Below, in pieces: positions 13,379 to 20,876 of a DNA stretch of 64,000 nucleotides; the stretch's first letter is position 1; each line of letters begins with the position of its first letter. A program made the position numbers and the translations under genes. Where the stretch lies: contig CAMQCZ010000007.1 of NCBI GenBank assembly GCA_946999385.1, forward strand, positions 1 through 64,000, given 5' to 3'. This DNA is from an uncultured Lachnoanaerobaculum sp. (GTDB lineage: Bacteria; Bacillota; Clostridia; Lachnospirales; Lachnospiraceae). The notes below the pieces were generated by a model. That model saw only the letters and a program-made list of their open reading frames with translations. It was not told the DNA's origin and did not search any database.

Positions 13379-15637
13379 ATGAATAATAATTTAATAGATT
13401 TTCTTGATTTAGCGGCTATAGAAGAAATTGTCTATTCTGAATGCTCCAGAGTAGAAAAGATTTTAGGAGCTCATCCTACAGAAAATGGAATTTTGGTACA
13501 AGCATTTATTCCACATGCTACAAAAGTAGAACTACTTATAGACAAAAGCAAAAATACTTTGCCTATGGAGCTTGTAAATGATAACGGCTTTTTTGCAATA
13601 CTTGTAAAAAGGAAAAATATTTTCAAGTATAATTTTGTTGTTACCTATGATAACGGTGAAACATATACCATAAAAGATCCTTACTCTTTTAACGGATTAT
13701 ATAGTGATGAAGCTATAGAAAAATTTGAAAGAGGTATAAATTATGATATTTTTGAGCTTATGGGGGCACATCCATGTACTATAGATGAAACAAAGGGTGT
13801 TTATTTTTCTATCTATGCTCCTGCGGCTATACGTGTTTCCGTAGTTGGAAATTTTAATAATTGGGACGGTCGTGCACATCAGATGAAAAAATTAGGTGCC
13901 TGTGGAATATATGATATATTCATCCCTGAGCTAAAGGAAAATGAGCTATATAAATTTGAAGTTAAAACCATTCATGGAAATACCTTACTTAAGGCAGATC
14001 CTTATTCTTTCTATAATGAGGTACGCCCAAGCACGGCAAGCATAGTTTATAATTTAGCCAATTACGAATGGAAGGATCAGACTTGGCTTGACAACAGAGA
14101 TAAGCTTACAAGCAAAAATTCTCCAAATCAAGAATATCCCCTCAACATATATGAAGTTCATCTCGGATCTTGGCTAAAAAAAGAAAAAGAATTTGATGAA
14201 AATGGAAATGAAATATATGGCAGTGAATTCTTAAATTATCGAGAACTTGCAAAAAAGCTTGCAAAATATGTAAAATCAATGAATTATACACATATAGAAT
14301 TACTACCTATAATGGAACATCCTCTTGATGAAAGCTGGGGTTATCAGGTTACCGGTTATTATGCTCCAAGCTCAAGATTCGGTACACCTCATGATTTTAT
14401 GTTCTTCGTTGATTATATGCATAAAAATAATATAGGTGTTATAATAGACTGGGTTCCTGCACATTTCCCTAAAGACTTACATGGGCTTGGTAATCTTGAC
14501 GGTAGCAGTGTATATGAGCATGCCGATCCAAGACAAGGTATGCATCCTCATTGGGGAACTTATATTTATAACTATGGGCGTCCTCAGGTTAGTAATTTCC
14601 TAATTGCAAATGCACTATATTGGGCAAAATATTATCATATAGATGGTATACGTATGGATGCTGTTGCTTCTATGTTATACCTTGACTATGGAAAAAATTA
14701 TGGTGAATGGATAGCTAACCAATATGGAGGCAAAGAAAACCTTGAAGCTATAGAATTTTTAAAGCATTTAAATAGTATTTTTAAGCAAAAATATCCTTCA
14801 GCATTATTGATAGCCGAAGAGTCTACTGCCTTTCCTCAAATAAGTGGTGATTTAAATTATGGAGGACTCGGCTTTGATTATAAGTGGAATATGGGATGGA
14901 TGAATGATTTTCTTAAATATATGCACTATGACCCTATATATCGCTCATATCATCATAATGAAATAACATTTTCAATGATGTATCAATATAGTGAAAAATT
15001 TATACTCGTACTTAGTCATGATGAGGTTGTACATGGCAAGGGATCCCTTGTTAATAAAATGCCTGGTGGAAGCTGGGAAGAGAAATTTGCAAATTTGCGT
15101 GTAGCTTATGGATTTATGATGACTCATCCAGGCAAAAAGCTTCTATTTATGGGTCAGGAATTCGGTCAATGTGATGAGTGGAACTCCAAAAATTCGCTTG
15201 AATGGTACTTGCTTGAATATCCTATACATAAGCAGATGCAAGCTTTCACAAAAGATTTAAACAAATTTTATCTTGAACACAGCCAACTATGGGAGCTTGA
15301 TAACAATCCTGAAGGCTTTACATGGATAGATTGCAATTCCTATAGAGAATCTATTTTAGCATTTTTAAGAACAAATACTAAAAATGAAAGTGTCTTTGTA
15401 GTTTGTAACTTTACTCCTGTAAGATATGAACAATTCAATTTCAACCTTCCTTATCCTGCCAAGCTCAAGCTAATCTTCAGCTCTGATAAAGAAAAATATG
15501 GTGGAAGTGAAAAGGCATATAAAAAATCTATTATCAGAAGTGTTTGCAATGAATATGGCGATCAAAAATTCAACCAAATACAAATAGATATTCCAAGTAT
15601 GGGATTTTCTATTTTTAGTATTGAAAAGGCTGACTGA
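13379..15637 (+). CDS. glgB: 1,4-alpha-glucan branching enzyme
   Basis: Transfers alpha-1,4 glucan segments to alpha-1,6 positions during glycogen synthesis. The 752 residues include an N-terminal CBM48-like pair of beta domains and a GH13 (beta/alpha)8 barrel with DWVPAHFPKD, DGIRMDAV (nucleophile Asp427), AEEST (acid/base Glu480) and LSHDEVVHGK. A C-terminal beta domain follows. The nearest ribosome-site-like AAGGAG is about 24 bases before the ATG, unusually far. The glycogen partners glgC and glgD lie at 43140-45535. Confidence 0.96.
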   Translation: MNNNLIDFLDLAAIEEIVYSECSRVEKILGAHPTENGILVQAFIPHATKVELLIDKSKNTLPMELVNDNGFFAILVKRKNIFKYNFVVTYDNGETYTIKDPYSFNGLYSDEAIEKFERGINYDIFELMGAHPCTIDETKGVYFSIYAPAAIRVSVVGNFNNWDGRAHQMKKLGACGIYDIFIPELKENELYKFEVKTIHGNTLLKADPYSFYNEVRPSTASIVYNLANYEWKDQTWLDNRDKLTSKNSPNQEYPLNIYEVHLGSWLKKEKEFDENGNEIYGSEFLNYRELAKKLAKYVKSMNYTHIELLPIMEHPLDESWGYQVTGYYAPSSRFGTPHDFMFFVDYMHKNNIGVIIDWVPAHFPKDLHGLGNLDGSSVYEHADPRQGMHPHWGTYIYNYGRPQVSNFLIANALYWAKYYHIDGIRMDAVASMLYLDYGKNYGEWIANQYGGKENLEAIEFLKHLNSIFKQKYPSALLIAEESTAFPQISGDLNYGGLGFDYKWNMGWMNDFLKYMHYDPIYRSYHHNEITFSMMYQYSEKFILVLSHDEVVHGKGSLVNKMPGGSWEEKFANLRVAYGFMMTHPGKKLLFMGQEFGQCDEWNSKNSLEWYLLEYPIHKQMQAFTKDLNKFYLEHSQLWELDNNPEGFTWIDCNSYRESILAFLRTNTKNESVFVVCNFTPVRYEQFNFNLPYPAKLKLIFSSDKEKYGGSEKAYKKSIIRSVCNEYGDQKFNQIQIDIPSMGFSIFSIEKAD

Positions 15638-16569
15638 TGCTTAAAGTTTATTTAGCAAATGCTCTTGAAACAAATATTGATAATACTGTAATAGAGGATA
15701 TTACGAAAAATATTTCCTCAAATGATAATGCTGTAAGTAAGGATATAGAAAAATTAAAGCCTGATAATATATTAGAGCTTTTGCACACTCATATGCCTAA
15801 TATCTTAAATATATTTTATCAAATACTCATTATACTTATTATACTTTTTATCAGCACTAAAATAATAAGCTTTCTTCTTAAACTTTTAGATAAATTTTTA
15901 AGAAAGAGTAAATTTGACATAGGAACAAAAAAATTTCTGCTATCCTTATTTAAAGTATTATCCTACTTTATAGTAGCATTGATTTTAGCTTCTCGAATAG
16001 GCATAGATTCAGCAAGTATTTTTGCAATACTTGGCTCTATAGGTCTTGCCATCGGACTTGCAATGCAAGGTAGCCTGTCCAATTTTGCCGGAGGCGTCCT
16101 CATATTGATATCAAAACCTTTTTTGGTAGGTGATTATATTATTACAAATATGGGTGAAGGCAATGTCAGTATGATAGGTCTTATTTATACTAATATTACT
16201 ACATATGACAACAAGAAAATAACGATTCCAAATGGAACCTTGGCCAACTCGGTTATTACAAATTTATCAGCAAACCACGAACGTATGCTTGAGCTTAAGA
16301 TAAATATTTCATATTCAAGCGATATAACTAAGGTAAAAAATATCTTAGATAATATTTTTAAATCTGATGATAAAATTTTGAAAAATAAAGAGTTTAAATA
16401 TTTTGTGGACAGCTTTGCAAGCTCATCCATAGTAATCGGTACAAGGGTATGGTGCCTTAGCAGGGATTTTCTTGATACAAAATGGAGAATGCTCGAGCAA
16501 ATCAAGATTGAATTTGATAAAAATCAGATTGAAATACCTTTTGAACAAATTGAATTGAAAATCAAATAA
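15637..16569 (+). CDS. mscS: MscS-family mechanosensitive channel
   Basis: Small-conductance tension-gated channel of the inner membrane. After a leader of about 50 residues, three membrane segments follow. The pore helix reads GSIGLAIGLAMQGSLSNFAGG and is followed by the beta domain (IPNGTLANSVITNLS) and a C-terminal alpha/beta domain. Length is 310 residues. Its ATG overlaps the glgB stop (TGATG), so it is probably translated by coupling; no separate ribosome site is evident. A strong terminator follows. Confidence 0.93.
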   Translation: MLKVYLANALETNIDNTVIEDITKNISSNDNAVSKDIEKLKPDNILELLHTHMPNILNIFYQILIILIILFISTKIISFLLKLLDKFLRKSKFDIGTKKFLLSLFKVLSYFIVALILASRIGIDSASIFAILGSIGLAIGLAMQGSLSNFAGGVLILISKPFLVGDYIITNMGEGNVSMIGLIYTNITTYDNKKITIPNGTLANSVITNLSANHERMLELKINISYSSDITKVKNILDNIFKSDDKILKNKEFKYFVDSFASSSIVIGTRVWCLSRDFLDTKWRMLEQIKIEFDKNQIEIPFEQIELKIK

Positions 16570-16581
16570 TATTTTAAATTT

Positions 16582-16618
16582 AAAAAAGGTATAACTCATT
16601 TTGAGTTATACCTTTTTT
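16582..16618. terminator. Bidirectional terminator between mscS and cspA
   Basis: Arms of 17 bases (16582-16598 and 16602-16618) are perfectly complementary around a three-base loop, with A- and T-runs on both sides. It serves mscS from the left and cspA from the right. Confidence 0.9.
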
Positions 16619-16668
16619 ATTAGCTTGAAATATCACAACCGGATATCATTCTTACTATTTTTCAATTT

Positions 16669-16872
16669 TTAAACAACCTGTACATTGACAGCTTGTATGC
16701 CTCTATTACCTTCAGCAGTGTCAAAAGTAACTTCTTGTCCATCTTCTAAAGTTCTGTAGCCTTCTGATGCTATTCCAGAAAAATGAACAAATACTTCACT
16801 ATTATCTGCTTCATCAGTTATAAAACCATATCCCTTAGTTGGATTAAACCATTTTACAGTTCCTTTATGCAT
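16669..16872 (-). CDS. cspA: Cold-shock protein (CspA family)
   Basis: A 67-residue single OB-fold nucleic-acid chaperone that melts RNA secondary structure. RNP1 (KGYGFI) and RNP2 (VFVHF) are intact, and the start [14 protein letters not shown] is canonical. AGGAGGTAAGAA precedes the ATG. Its promoter at 17038-17067 leaves a leader of about 160 bases, which contains a perfect 22-bp hairpin. Long structured leaders are typical of temperature-controlled csp genes. The exact family member (CspA, B or D) cannot be told. Confidence 0.96.
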   Translation of the reverse strand: MHKGTVKWFNPTKGYGFITDEADNSEVFVHFSGIASEGYRTLEDGQEVTFDTAEGNRGIQAVNVQVV

Positions 16873-16951
16873 TTCTTACCTCCTAAATATTTTTTTGCAT
16901 TTCCCAACTATAGACTTAAAATATTATTAACTCTTATATAATAACTAAGCG

Positions 16952-17010
16952 ATCACATATTTTTATAATATATCATAATATTTTTATAATATATTATAAA
17001 AATATGTGAT
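16952..17010. repeat. Perfect 22-bp inverted repeat in the cspA leader
   Basis: Arms 16952-16973 and 16989-17010 are exact complements around a 15-base AT-only loop. The arms are almost wholly A and T, with GTGAT/ATCAC ends. No U-run follows on the minus strand, so it is not an ordinary terminator. It lies downstream of the cspA promoter, inside the predicted 5' leader. Confidence 0.85.
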
Positions 17011-17037
17011 TCAAAAGTTTCAATGAAATACATATTA

Positions 17038-17067
17038 ATTATACATAATCACTACCCAAATTGTCAA
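17038..17067 (-). promoter_or_regulatory. cspA promoter
   Basis: On the minus strand a consensus -35 TTGACA (17062-17067), an 18-base spacer and a consensus -10 TATAAT (17038-17043) lie upstream of cspA. Transcription would start near 17030 and give a leader of about 160 bases. Confidence 0.8.
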
Positions 17068-17102
17068 TATTATTTAAAATTTATTAATTTTCTATGCAAA
17101 AC

Positions 17103-17133
17103 AAAAAGGATTCAGTTAAGATAACCGAATCCT
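17103..17133 (-). terminator. Terminator of tRNA-Asn
   Basis: Twelve-base arms (17107-17118 and 17122-17133) with one G-U pair and a three-base loop are followed on the minus strand by TTTTTGTTTT. It lies four bases past the tRNA 3' end. Confidence 0.88.
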
Positions 17134-17136
17134 AAA

Positions 17137-17210
17137 CTCCCTGAGTAGGACTCGAACCTACGACACTGCGGTTAACAGCCGCATGCTCTACCGACTGAGC
17201 TATCAAGGAA
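17137..17210 (-). tRNA. tRNA-Asn (anticodon GUU)
   Basis: A 74-base cloverleaf on the minus strand. The acceptor arm pairs TTCCTTG with CAGGGAG. The D arm contains AGCTCAGTCGGTAGAGC, the anticodon arm GCGGCTGTTAACCGC has anticodon GTT, and the T loop is GGTTCGAGTCC. No CCA is encoded. It has its own promoter and terminator, so it is a single-gene transcript. Confidence 0.97.
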
Positions 17211-17244
17211 TACTATTAAAAAACTAAGTAATCTAACATTTACA

Positions 17245-17273
17245 ATGGTAACATAAATAAATATATTTTGCAA
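17245..17273 (-). promoter_or_regulatory. Probable tRNA-Asn promoter
   Basis: TTGCAA (17268-17273), 17 bases, TACCAT (17245-17250) on the minus strand. The -10 ends about 35 bases before the mature tRNA 5' end. Confidence 0.6.
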
Positions 17274-17319
17274 GCAATACTTATATAAAACTTTTAAAAA
17301 AATTTTTCACAAAAATATA

Positions 17320-17352
17320 AAGCTAAGCCTTAATATTCTTAAAGCTTAGCTT
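17320..17352 (-). terminator. Terminator of trxA
   Basis: Nine-base arms AAGCTAAGC (17320-17328) and GCTTAGCTT (17344-17352) around a 15-base loop. On the minus strand a U-rich stretch follows. It begins nine bases after the trxA stop. Confidence 0.8.
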
Positions 17353-17360
17353 GGCTTATT

Positions 17361-17672
17361 TTACATTTCTATCAAAGCTAACAAGGCTTCTCTATCCTTT
17401 GCTCCTGTTTCTCTTTTTACAATCTCTTTATTCTTTATCAAGATAAATGTAGGTATAGATAGAACCTTGTACTTTATTGCTATTTCCGGTGCTTCATCTA
17501 TATTAACCTTTACAACCTTCAAAATATCAGATTTTTCAAGTGCAATTTCCTCAACATAAGGAGCTGACATTTTACATGGTCCACACCAGTCTGCATAAAA
17601 ATCAATCAACACCGGCTTTTCACTTTGCAATACCTCTTCATCAAAATTTTCATTATTAATCTTATTTACCAT
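17361..17672 (-). CDS. trxA: Thioredoxin
   Basis: Small cytoplasmic disulfide reductase, 103 residues. The active site is WCGPCK (Cys30, Cys33), and the cis-proline loop reads SIPTFILIK. The GAGGAGGTAAT site lies in the last codons of trmB, one base upstream in the same direction, so the two are cotranscribed. Differences from E. coli thioredoxin are in the N-terminal half; a specialised partner is possible but not visible. Confidence 0.94.
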   Translation of the reverse strand: MVNKINNENFDEEVLQSEKPVLIDFYADWCGPCKMSAPYVEEIALEKSDILKVVKVNIDEAPEIAIKYKVLSIPTFILIKNKEIVKRETGAKDREALLALIEM

Positions 17673-17673
17673 A

Positions 17674-18330
17674 TTACCTCCTCGCTATTAATTTACAAAT
17701 TTTATTACCTAAACTACTAAATTTTTCTTCATACTCAGTCATTATATTATCCTTGGCTTCAGCACAGGAATGAAAATCAAAATTAATATATTCCAAGTTC
17801 CATCCGGCATCTTTTATGCTTTCAACAGAATAATTAAAAAATTCAGCCTTATCAGTTTTAAATTCTAAGCAAGCATCCTTTTTTAAAATCTTTTCATATA
17901 TATCCAAAAAATGTTTTGAAGTCAAACGTCTATTTTCATGTCTAAGCTTTGGCCATGGATCGGAAAAATTAAGATATATTTTATCTATTTCATCTTTGTT
18001 AAAGCTTTTTTCAAGCTCATTGGCATCTAAACACATAAATAGTAAATTATTATATTTAAATTCTGAATTTTCAAGCCTTTCTTTCCTTTGTAAAGCCTTC
18101 ATGATAATAGTTTCATATCTCTCTATACCTATATAATTTATAAGCGGATTAGCCTTTGACATATCACGTATAAATTGCCCCTTTCCCATACCAATCTCTA
18201 TGTGAATAGGATTTTGATTTCCAAAAAGCTTATTCCATTTGCCTTGATATTTATATATATCAGCTCCACAAATACAACAAGCATTGTTTTTTATATATTC
18301 TTCACAGCCCTTTATATGCCTTAATCTCAT
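17674..18330 (-). CDS. trmB: tRNA (guanine-N7-)-methyltransferase
   Basis: Uses S-adenosylmethionine to form m7G46 in tRNA. The 218 residues contain the SAM motif HIEIGMGKGQF, the FSDPWPKLRHENRRLT signature and a C-terminal TEYEEKF motif, all diagnostic of TrmB. Four cysteines near residues 9-21 (GCEEY...NACCICGAD) form a small extra N-terminal cluster not typical of E. coli TrmB. Its promoter lies at 18360-18388. Confidence 0.94.
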   Translation of the reverse strand: MRLRHIKGCEEYIKNNACCICGADIYKYQGKWNKLFGNQNPIHIEIGMGKGQFIRDMSKANPLINYIGIERYETIIMKALQRKERLENSEFKYNNLLFMCLDANELEKSFNKDEIDKIYLNFSDPWPKLRHENRRLTSKHFLDIYEKILKKDACLEFKTDKAEFFNYSVESIKDAGWNLEYINFDFHSCAEAKDNIMTEYEEKFSSLGNKICKLIARR

Positions 18331-18359
18331 AAAAACCTCTTTATCTATTTACTGTTTTT

Positions 18360-18388
18360 ATATTATCATTTATAATAAATATAATCAA
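18360..18388 (-). promoter_or_regulatory. Probable promoter of trmB-trxA
   Basis: TTGATT (18383-18388), 17 bases, TAATAT (18360-18365) on the minus strand, about 30 bases before the trmB start. Confidence 0.55.
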
Positions 18389-18451
18389 GTTTTCTAAAAA
18401 TTTATAATAAAATCATTGATTTATACAAATATTATTTAAAGGAGGTAATAT

Positions 18452-19255
18452 ATGGCAAACCAAAAAAATCGAGTTTCCTTTGACATTATTCAACAGGGGA
18501 TCAGAGAAATAGAAAAATTGCTTGCACAAAAGCAATATAACCTGTCAATGGTAAAAGCCAGACAAATATTGGAATATATGGTTAATTCTTTGTATATAGC
18601 TATTGATGACGGCGAGCTTGAGCTTATAGACAAAATCGACAAGCTATATAAAAATAGAATTATAAGTAAGACCAGCTTGGAAAATTATCACAAAATACGT
18701 CAAATAGGAAATAAAGCTATTCATCAAAATGATAACAATGCATATAGTGCCAATAATGCATTTTCTTTACTCAGCAACGAAATTGTAACTTTTTCTCACA
18801 TTAATTTTGACAATAAAATATTTAAAAAGAAAAATGCCGCTCTAAATTCAAGGCATAGAATAATAAGAAGATATAGGAAAAATGAATTTGACTTAAGTCG
18901 CCTTATCGTAGCTTTAATCCCTATATTTCTAATAATATTAATAGCATTGGTATATAAATATAACAAGCAAAAAAATTCTATTAAAGAAACCTTGCCCATA
19001 CAAACAAGCACTGTAGCAGAAAATACAAAAGCGAACGAAGCAAATATTCAGGACTCTCAAAAAAATATATATATAACTACTGCTAATTTAAATGTTCGTT
19101 CTGCACCCAATACTGATGCTTCTATAGTAAGTACCTTGAACAAAGATACAGAAATAGAATTTATACGAAATCACGATTCAGAATGGGCTGTAATTAATTA
19201 TAATGGCTCTTATGCATATGTTTCAAGCAAATATATAAAAGCAAAATCAAATTAA
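18452..19255 (+). CDS. Membrane-anchored DUF4145-like/SH3-domain protein
   Basis: A 267-residue protein in three parts. Residues about 5-120 are helical and resemble DUF4145/HEPN-like domains (ARQILEYMVNSLY, IRQIGNKAIHQN). A single membrane segment lies near residues 150-168 after a basic stretch. The outer part ends in a bacterial SH3 domain (about 205-266), starting TANLNVRSAPNTDASIVSTL and probably binding peptidoglycan. A perfect AAAGGAGGTAATAT site precedes the ATG. It is a single-gene unit with its own terminator. The role is unknown; coupling of a cytoplasmic domain to the cell wall is a guess. Confidence 0.85.
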   Translation: MANQKNRVSFDIIQQGIREIEKLLAQKQYNLSMVKARQILEYMVNSLYIAIDDGELELIDKIDKLYKNRIISKTSLENYHKIRQIGNKAIHQNDNNAYSANNAFSLLSNEIVTFSHINFDNKIFKKKNAALNSRHRIIRRYRKNEFDLSRLIVALIPIFLIILIALVYKYNKQKNSIKETLPIQTSTVAENTKANEANIQDSQKNIYITTANLNVRSAPNTDASIVSTLNKDTEIEFIRNHDSEWAVINYNGSYAYVSSKYIKAKSN

Positions 19256-19308
19256 TTTTCAAAGTTGTTTATTTAATATTCACTTATAATATTACTTTTC
19301 TTAGATAA

Positions 19309-19356
19309 CAAGAGTATAAAAATATATTTATTTAGCATTTATACTCTTGATTTTTT
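19309..19356 (+). terminator. Terminator after the SH3 protein
   Basis: Perfect 12-base arms (19309-19320 and 19338-19349) are followed by ATTTTTT. The rest of the gap to 19508 is AT-rich and carries the V-ATPase promoter. Confidence 0.88.
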
Positions 19357-19447
19357 GTGCAATTTTACTTATTGCTCAAAAATAACTAATTGTACTGATT
19401 AATACTACTTTTAATATGTTTAAAATGCAAATATTTATAAATACTTA

Positions 19448-19477
19448 TTTACAATATTTTAAAAAGAGTTATTATAT
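19448..19477 (+). promoter_or_regulatory. Possible V-ATPase operon promoter
   Basis: TTTACA (19448-19453) and TTATAT (19472-19477) with an 18-base spacer, about 32 bases before the first gene. Neighbouring AT-rich alternatives exist, so the exact -10 is uncertain. Confidence 0.45.
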
Positions 19478-19508
19478 TAAATTATAATTTTAATGAATGG
19501 AGGTTTTT

Positions 19509-19820
19509 ATGGATGATATAATATCTAAGCTGTCAGCTATAGAAGATAGGGCAATGTCCATACTTGATGATGCTAACGAAGAAAAAGAAAAATTAGCACA
19601 GCAAATGAAAGAAAAAACCCTTAAATGGGATGCTTCAATTCAAAAAGAAACGAAGCAAAAAATTTCTGATATCGAAAAAAAAGCCAGAGAAAGCTTTGAT
19701 AAAGATATAGCTAAACAAAGGGCATATTCCAGTCAAATTATCATATCCTTGCAAGAAGATTATGAAAAAAATCATAAAGAGTATGTTAATGAATTATTTA
19801 AAAAAATGATTAAGGAGTAA
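19509..19820 (+). CDS. V-type ATPase stalk subunit G/H-like coiled coil
   Basis: A 103-residue hydrophilic protein predicted to be one long coiled coil rich in Glu, Lys and Ala. It matches the small peripheral-stalk partner of subunit E (archaeal subunit H, Thermus G, NtpF of Enterococcus). The frame is open from an ATG at 19497, but the ribosome site GGAGG sits inside that stretch, so the ATG at 19509 (MDDIISKLSAIEDRAM) is the true start. First gene of the operon, three bases before the C subunit. The family assignment rests mainly on position and coiled-coil character. Confidence 0.8.
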   Translation: MDDIISKLSAIEDRAMSILDDANEEKEKLAQQMKEKTLKWDASIQKETKQKISDIEKKARESFDKDIAKQRAYSSQIIISLQEDYEKNHKEYVNELFKKMIKE

Positions 19821-19823
19821 TCT

Positions 19824-20861
19824 ATGAGTATATTATCTTTAAATACTGCTACTCCAACAAAATTAAGAGCAATGCAAGCAAAATTATTAAAAAAAGAGGA
19901 GCTTATTTACTTATCCAATTCAGAAAGTGTAAATGAAGTAATTCATAAAATTGATGAATTAAAGCCTTATCATTTACTTTTTAAGGACTTAAATTTAGAT
20001 AAGTTGCACAGACAGGATTTAGAAAGAGTCTTGTATGTAAAGCTGCTTATGGATTATTCAAAACTTTTCAGCTTTGTAGATGGTACCTATAAAAAATTTT
20101 TAAAGCTTTATTTCATACATTTTGAAATAAGGATGTTAAAAAGAATTTTAAGAGATGTGTTGGATCAAAAAAATGTTTCTTATGTCGATGATATATTTAA
20201 AGCTTATTTTGACAAATATTCAAAAATAAATTTTGAAAAGCTTTCAGAAACTACAGATGCTCACAGTTTCATTGAAGCTCTTTATGGTAGCATCTATTAT
20301 GAGCCTTTATCCAAGCTAAAGGATACGGCAACACTTTTTGATTATGAGCTTTGTCTTGATTTGGTTTATTTCAAATCTCTGTGGAAAAATAAGGATAAAT
20401 TCTTACCAAAAAAAGAAGCAAAGCAATTAGATGTTATAATAGGTACTCGTATTGATTTATTAAATATGGAATGGATATATAGAAGTAAAATGTATTATAA
20501 GCTTGATAATACAACTATTTATTCAATATTAATTCCTATATATTATAAACTAAATACACAAGCTCTAAAAGCTTTAGTAGAAGCAAATAATATAGATGAA
20601 TTTAAATTAGCCTTTAATGAATCTTATTATGGTAGAGAAAAGAAAAAGCATTTTAATTCTATAGATAAGTTAGAGGATTTTAATGACAAATTTCTCTATT
20701 ATACTTTTTTAAAAAATGTAAAGACTCATCCAAATTCAGTTGTATTACTTTACTCTTATCTTTTTAAAAGAGAGCTTGAAATAGAATTACTAATACATAT
20801 TATAGAATCCGTTAAATACAAGATACCTAATTATGATATTGTATCTGCTCTTACATTATAA
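19824..20861 (+). CDS. ntpC: V-type ATPase subunit C (central-stalk connector, d-like)
   Basis: Forms the socket between the central stalk and the membrane ring (archaeal C, eukaryotic d). The 345 residues are all-helical with the family N-terminal region TKLRAMQAKLLKKEEL. The C-terminal segment KLNTQALKALVEANNIDEFKLAF and a closing RELEIELLIHIIESVKYKI are also present. AAGGAGTAATCT at the end of the previous gene acts as ribosome site. In this operon C precedes I, unlike Enterococcus hirae where it follows E. Confidence 0.9.
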   Translation: MSILSLNTATPTKLRAMQAKLLKKEELIYLSNSESVNEVIHKIDELKPYHLLFKDLNLDKLHRQDLERVLYVKLLMDYSKLFSFVDGTYKKFLKLYFIHFEIRMLKRILRDVLDQKNVSYVDDIFKAYFDKYSKINFEKLSETTDAHSFIEALYGSIYYEPLSKLKDTATLFDYELCLDLVYFKSLWKNKDKFLPKKEAKQLDVIIGTRIDLLNMEWIYRSKMYYKLDNTTIYSILIPIYYKLNTQALKALVEANNIDEFKLAFNESYYGREKKKHFNSIDKLEDFNDKFLYYTFLKNVKTHPNSVVLLYSYLFKRELEIELLIHIIESVKYKIPNYDIVSALTL

Positions 20862-20876
20862 AAAGGAGGACAGTAA

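Noticed and set aside
16952..17010. Inverted repeat upstream of cspA taken as a terminator or miniature transposon
   Set aside because: No T-run follows on the cspA strand, no target duplication was seen and no second copy was noticed in the window; it lies in the leader.
19497..19508. Start of the V-ATPase G/H-like gene at 19497
   Set aside because: The GGAGG ribosome site lies inside this extension, so the ATG at 19509 is used.
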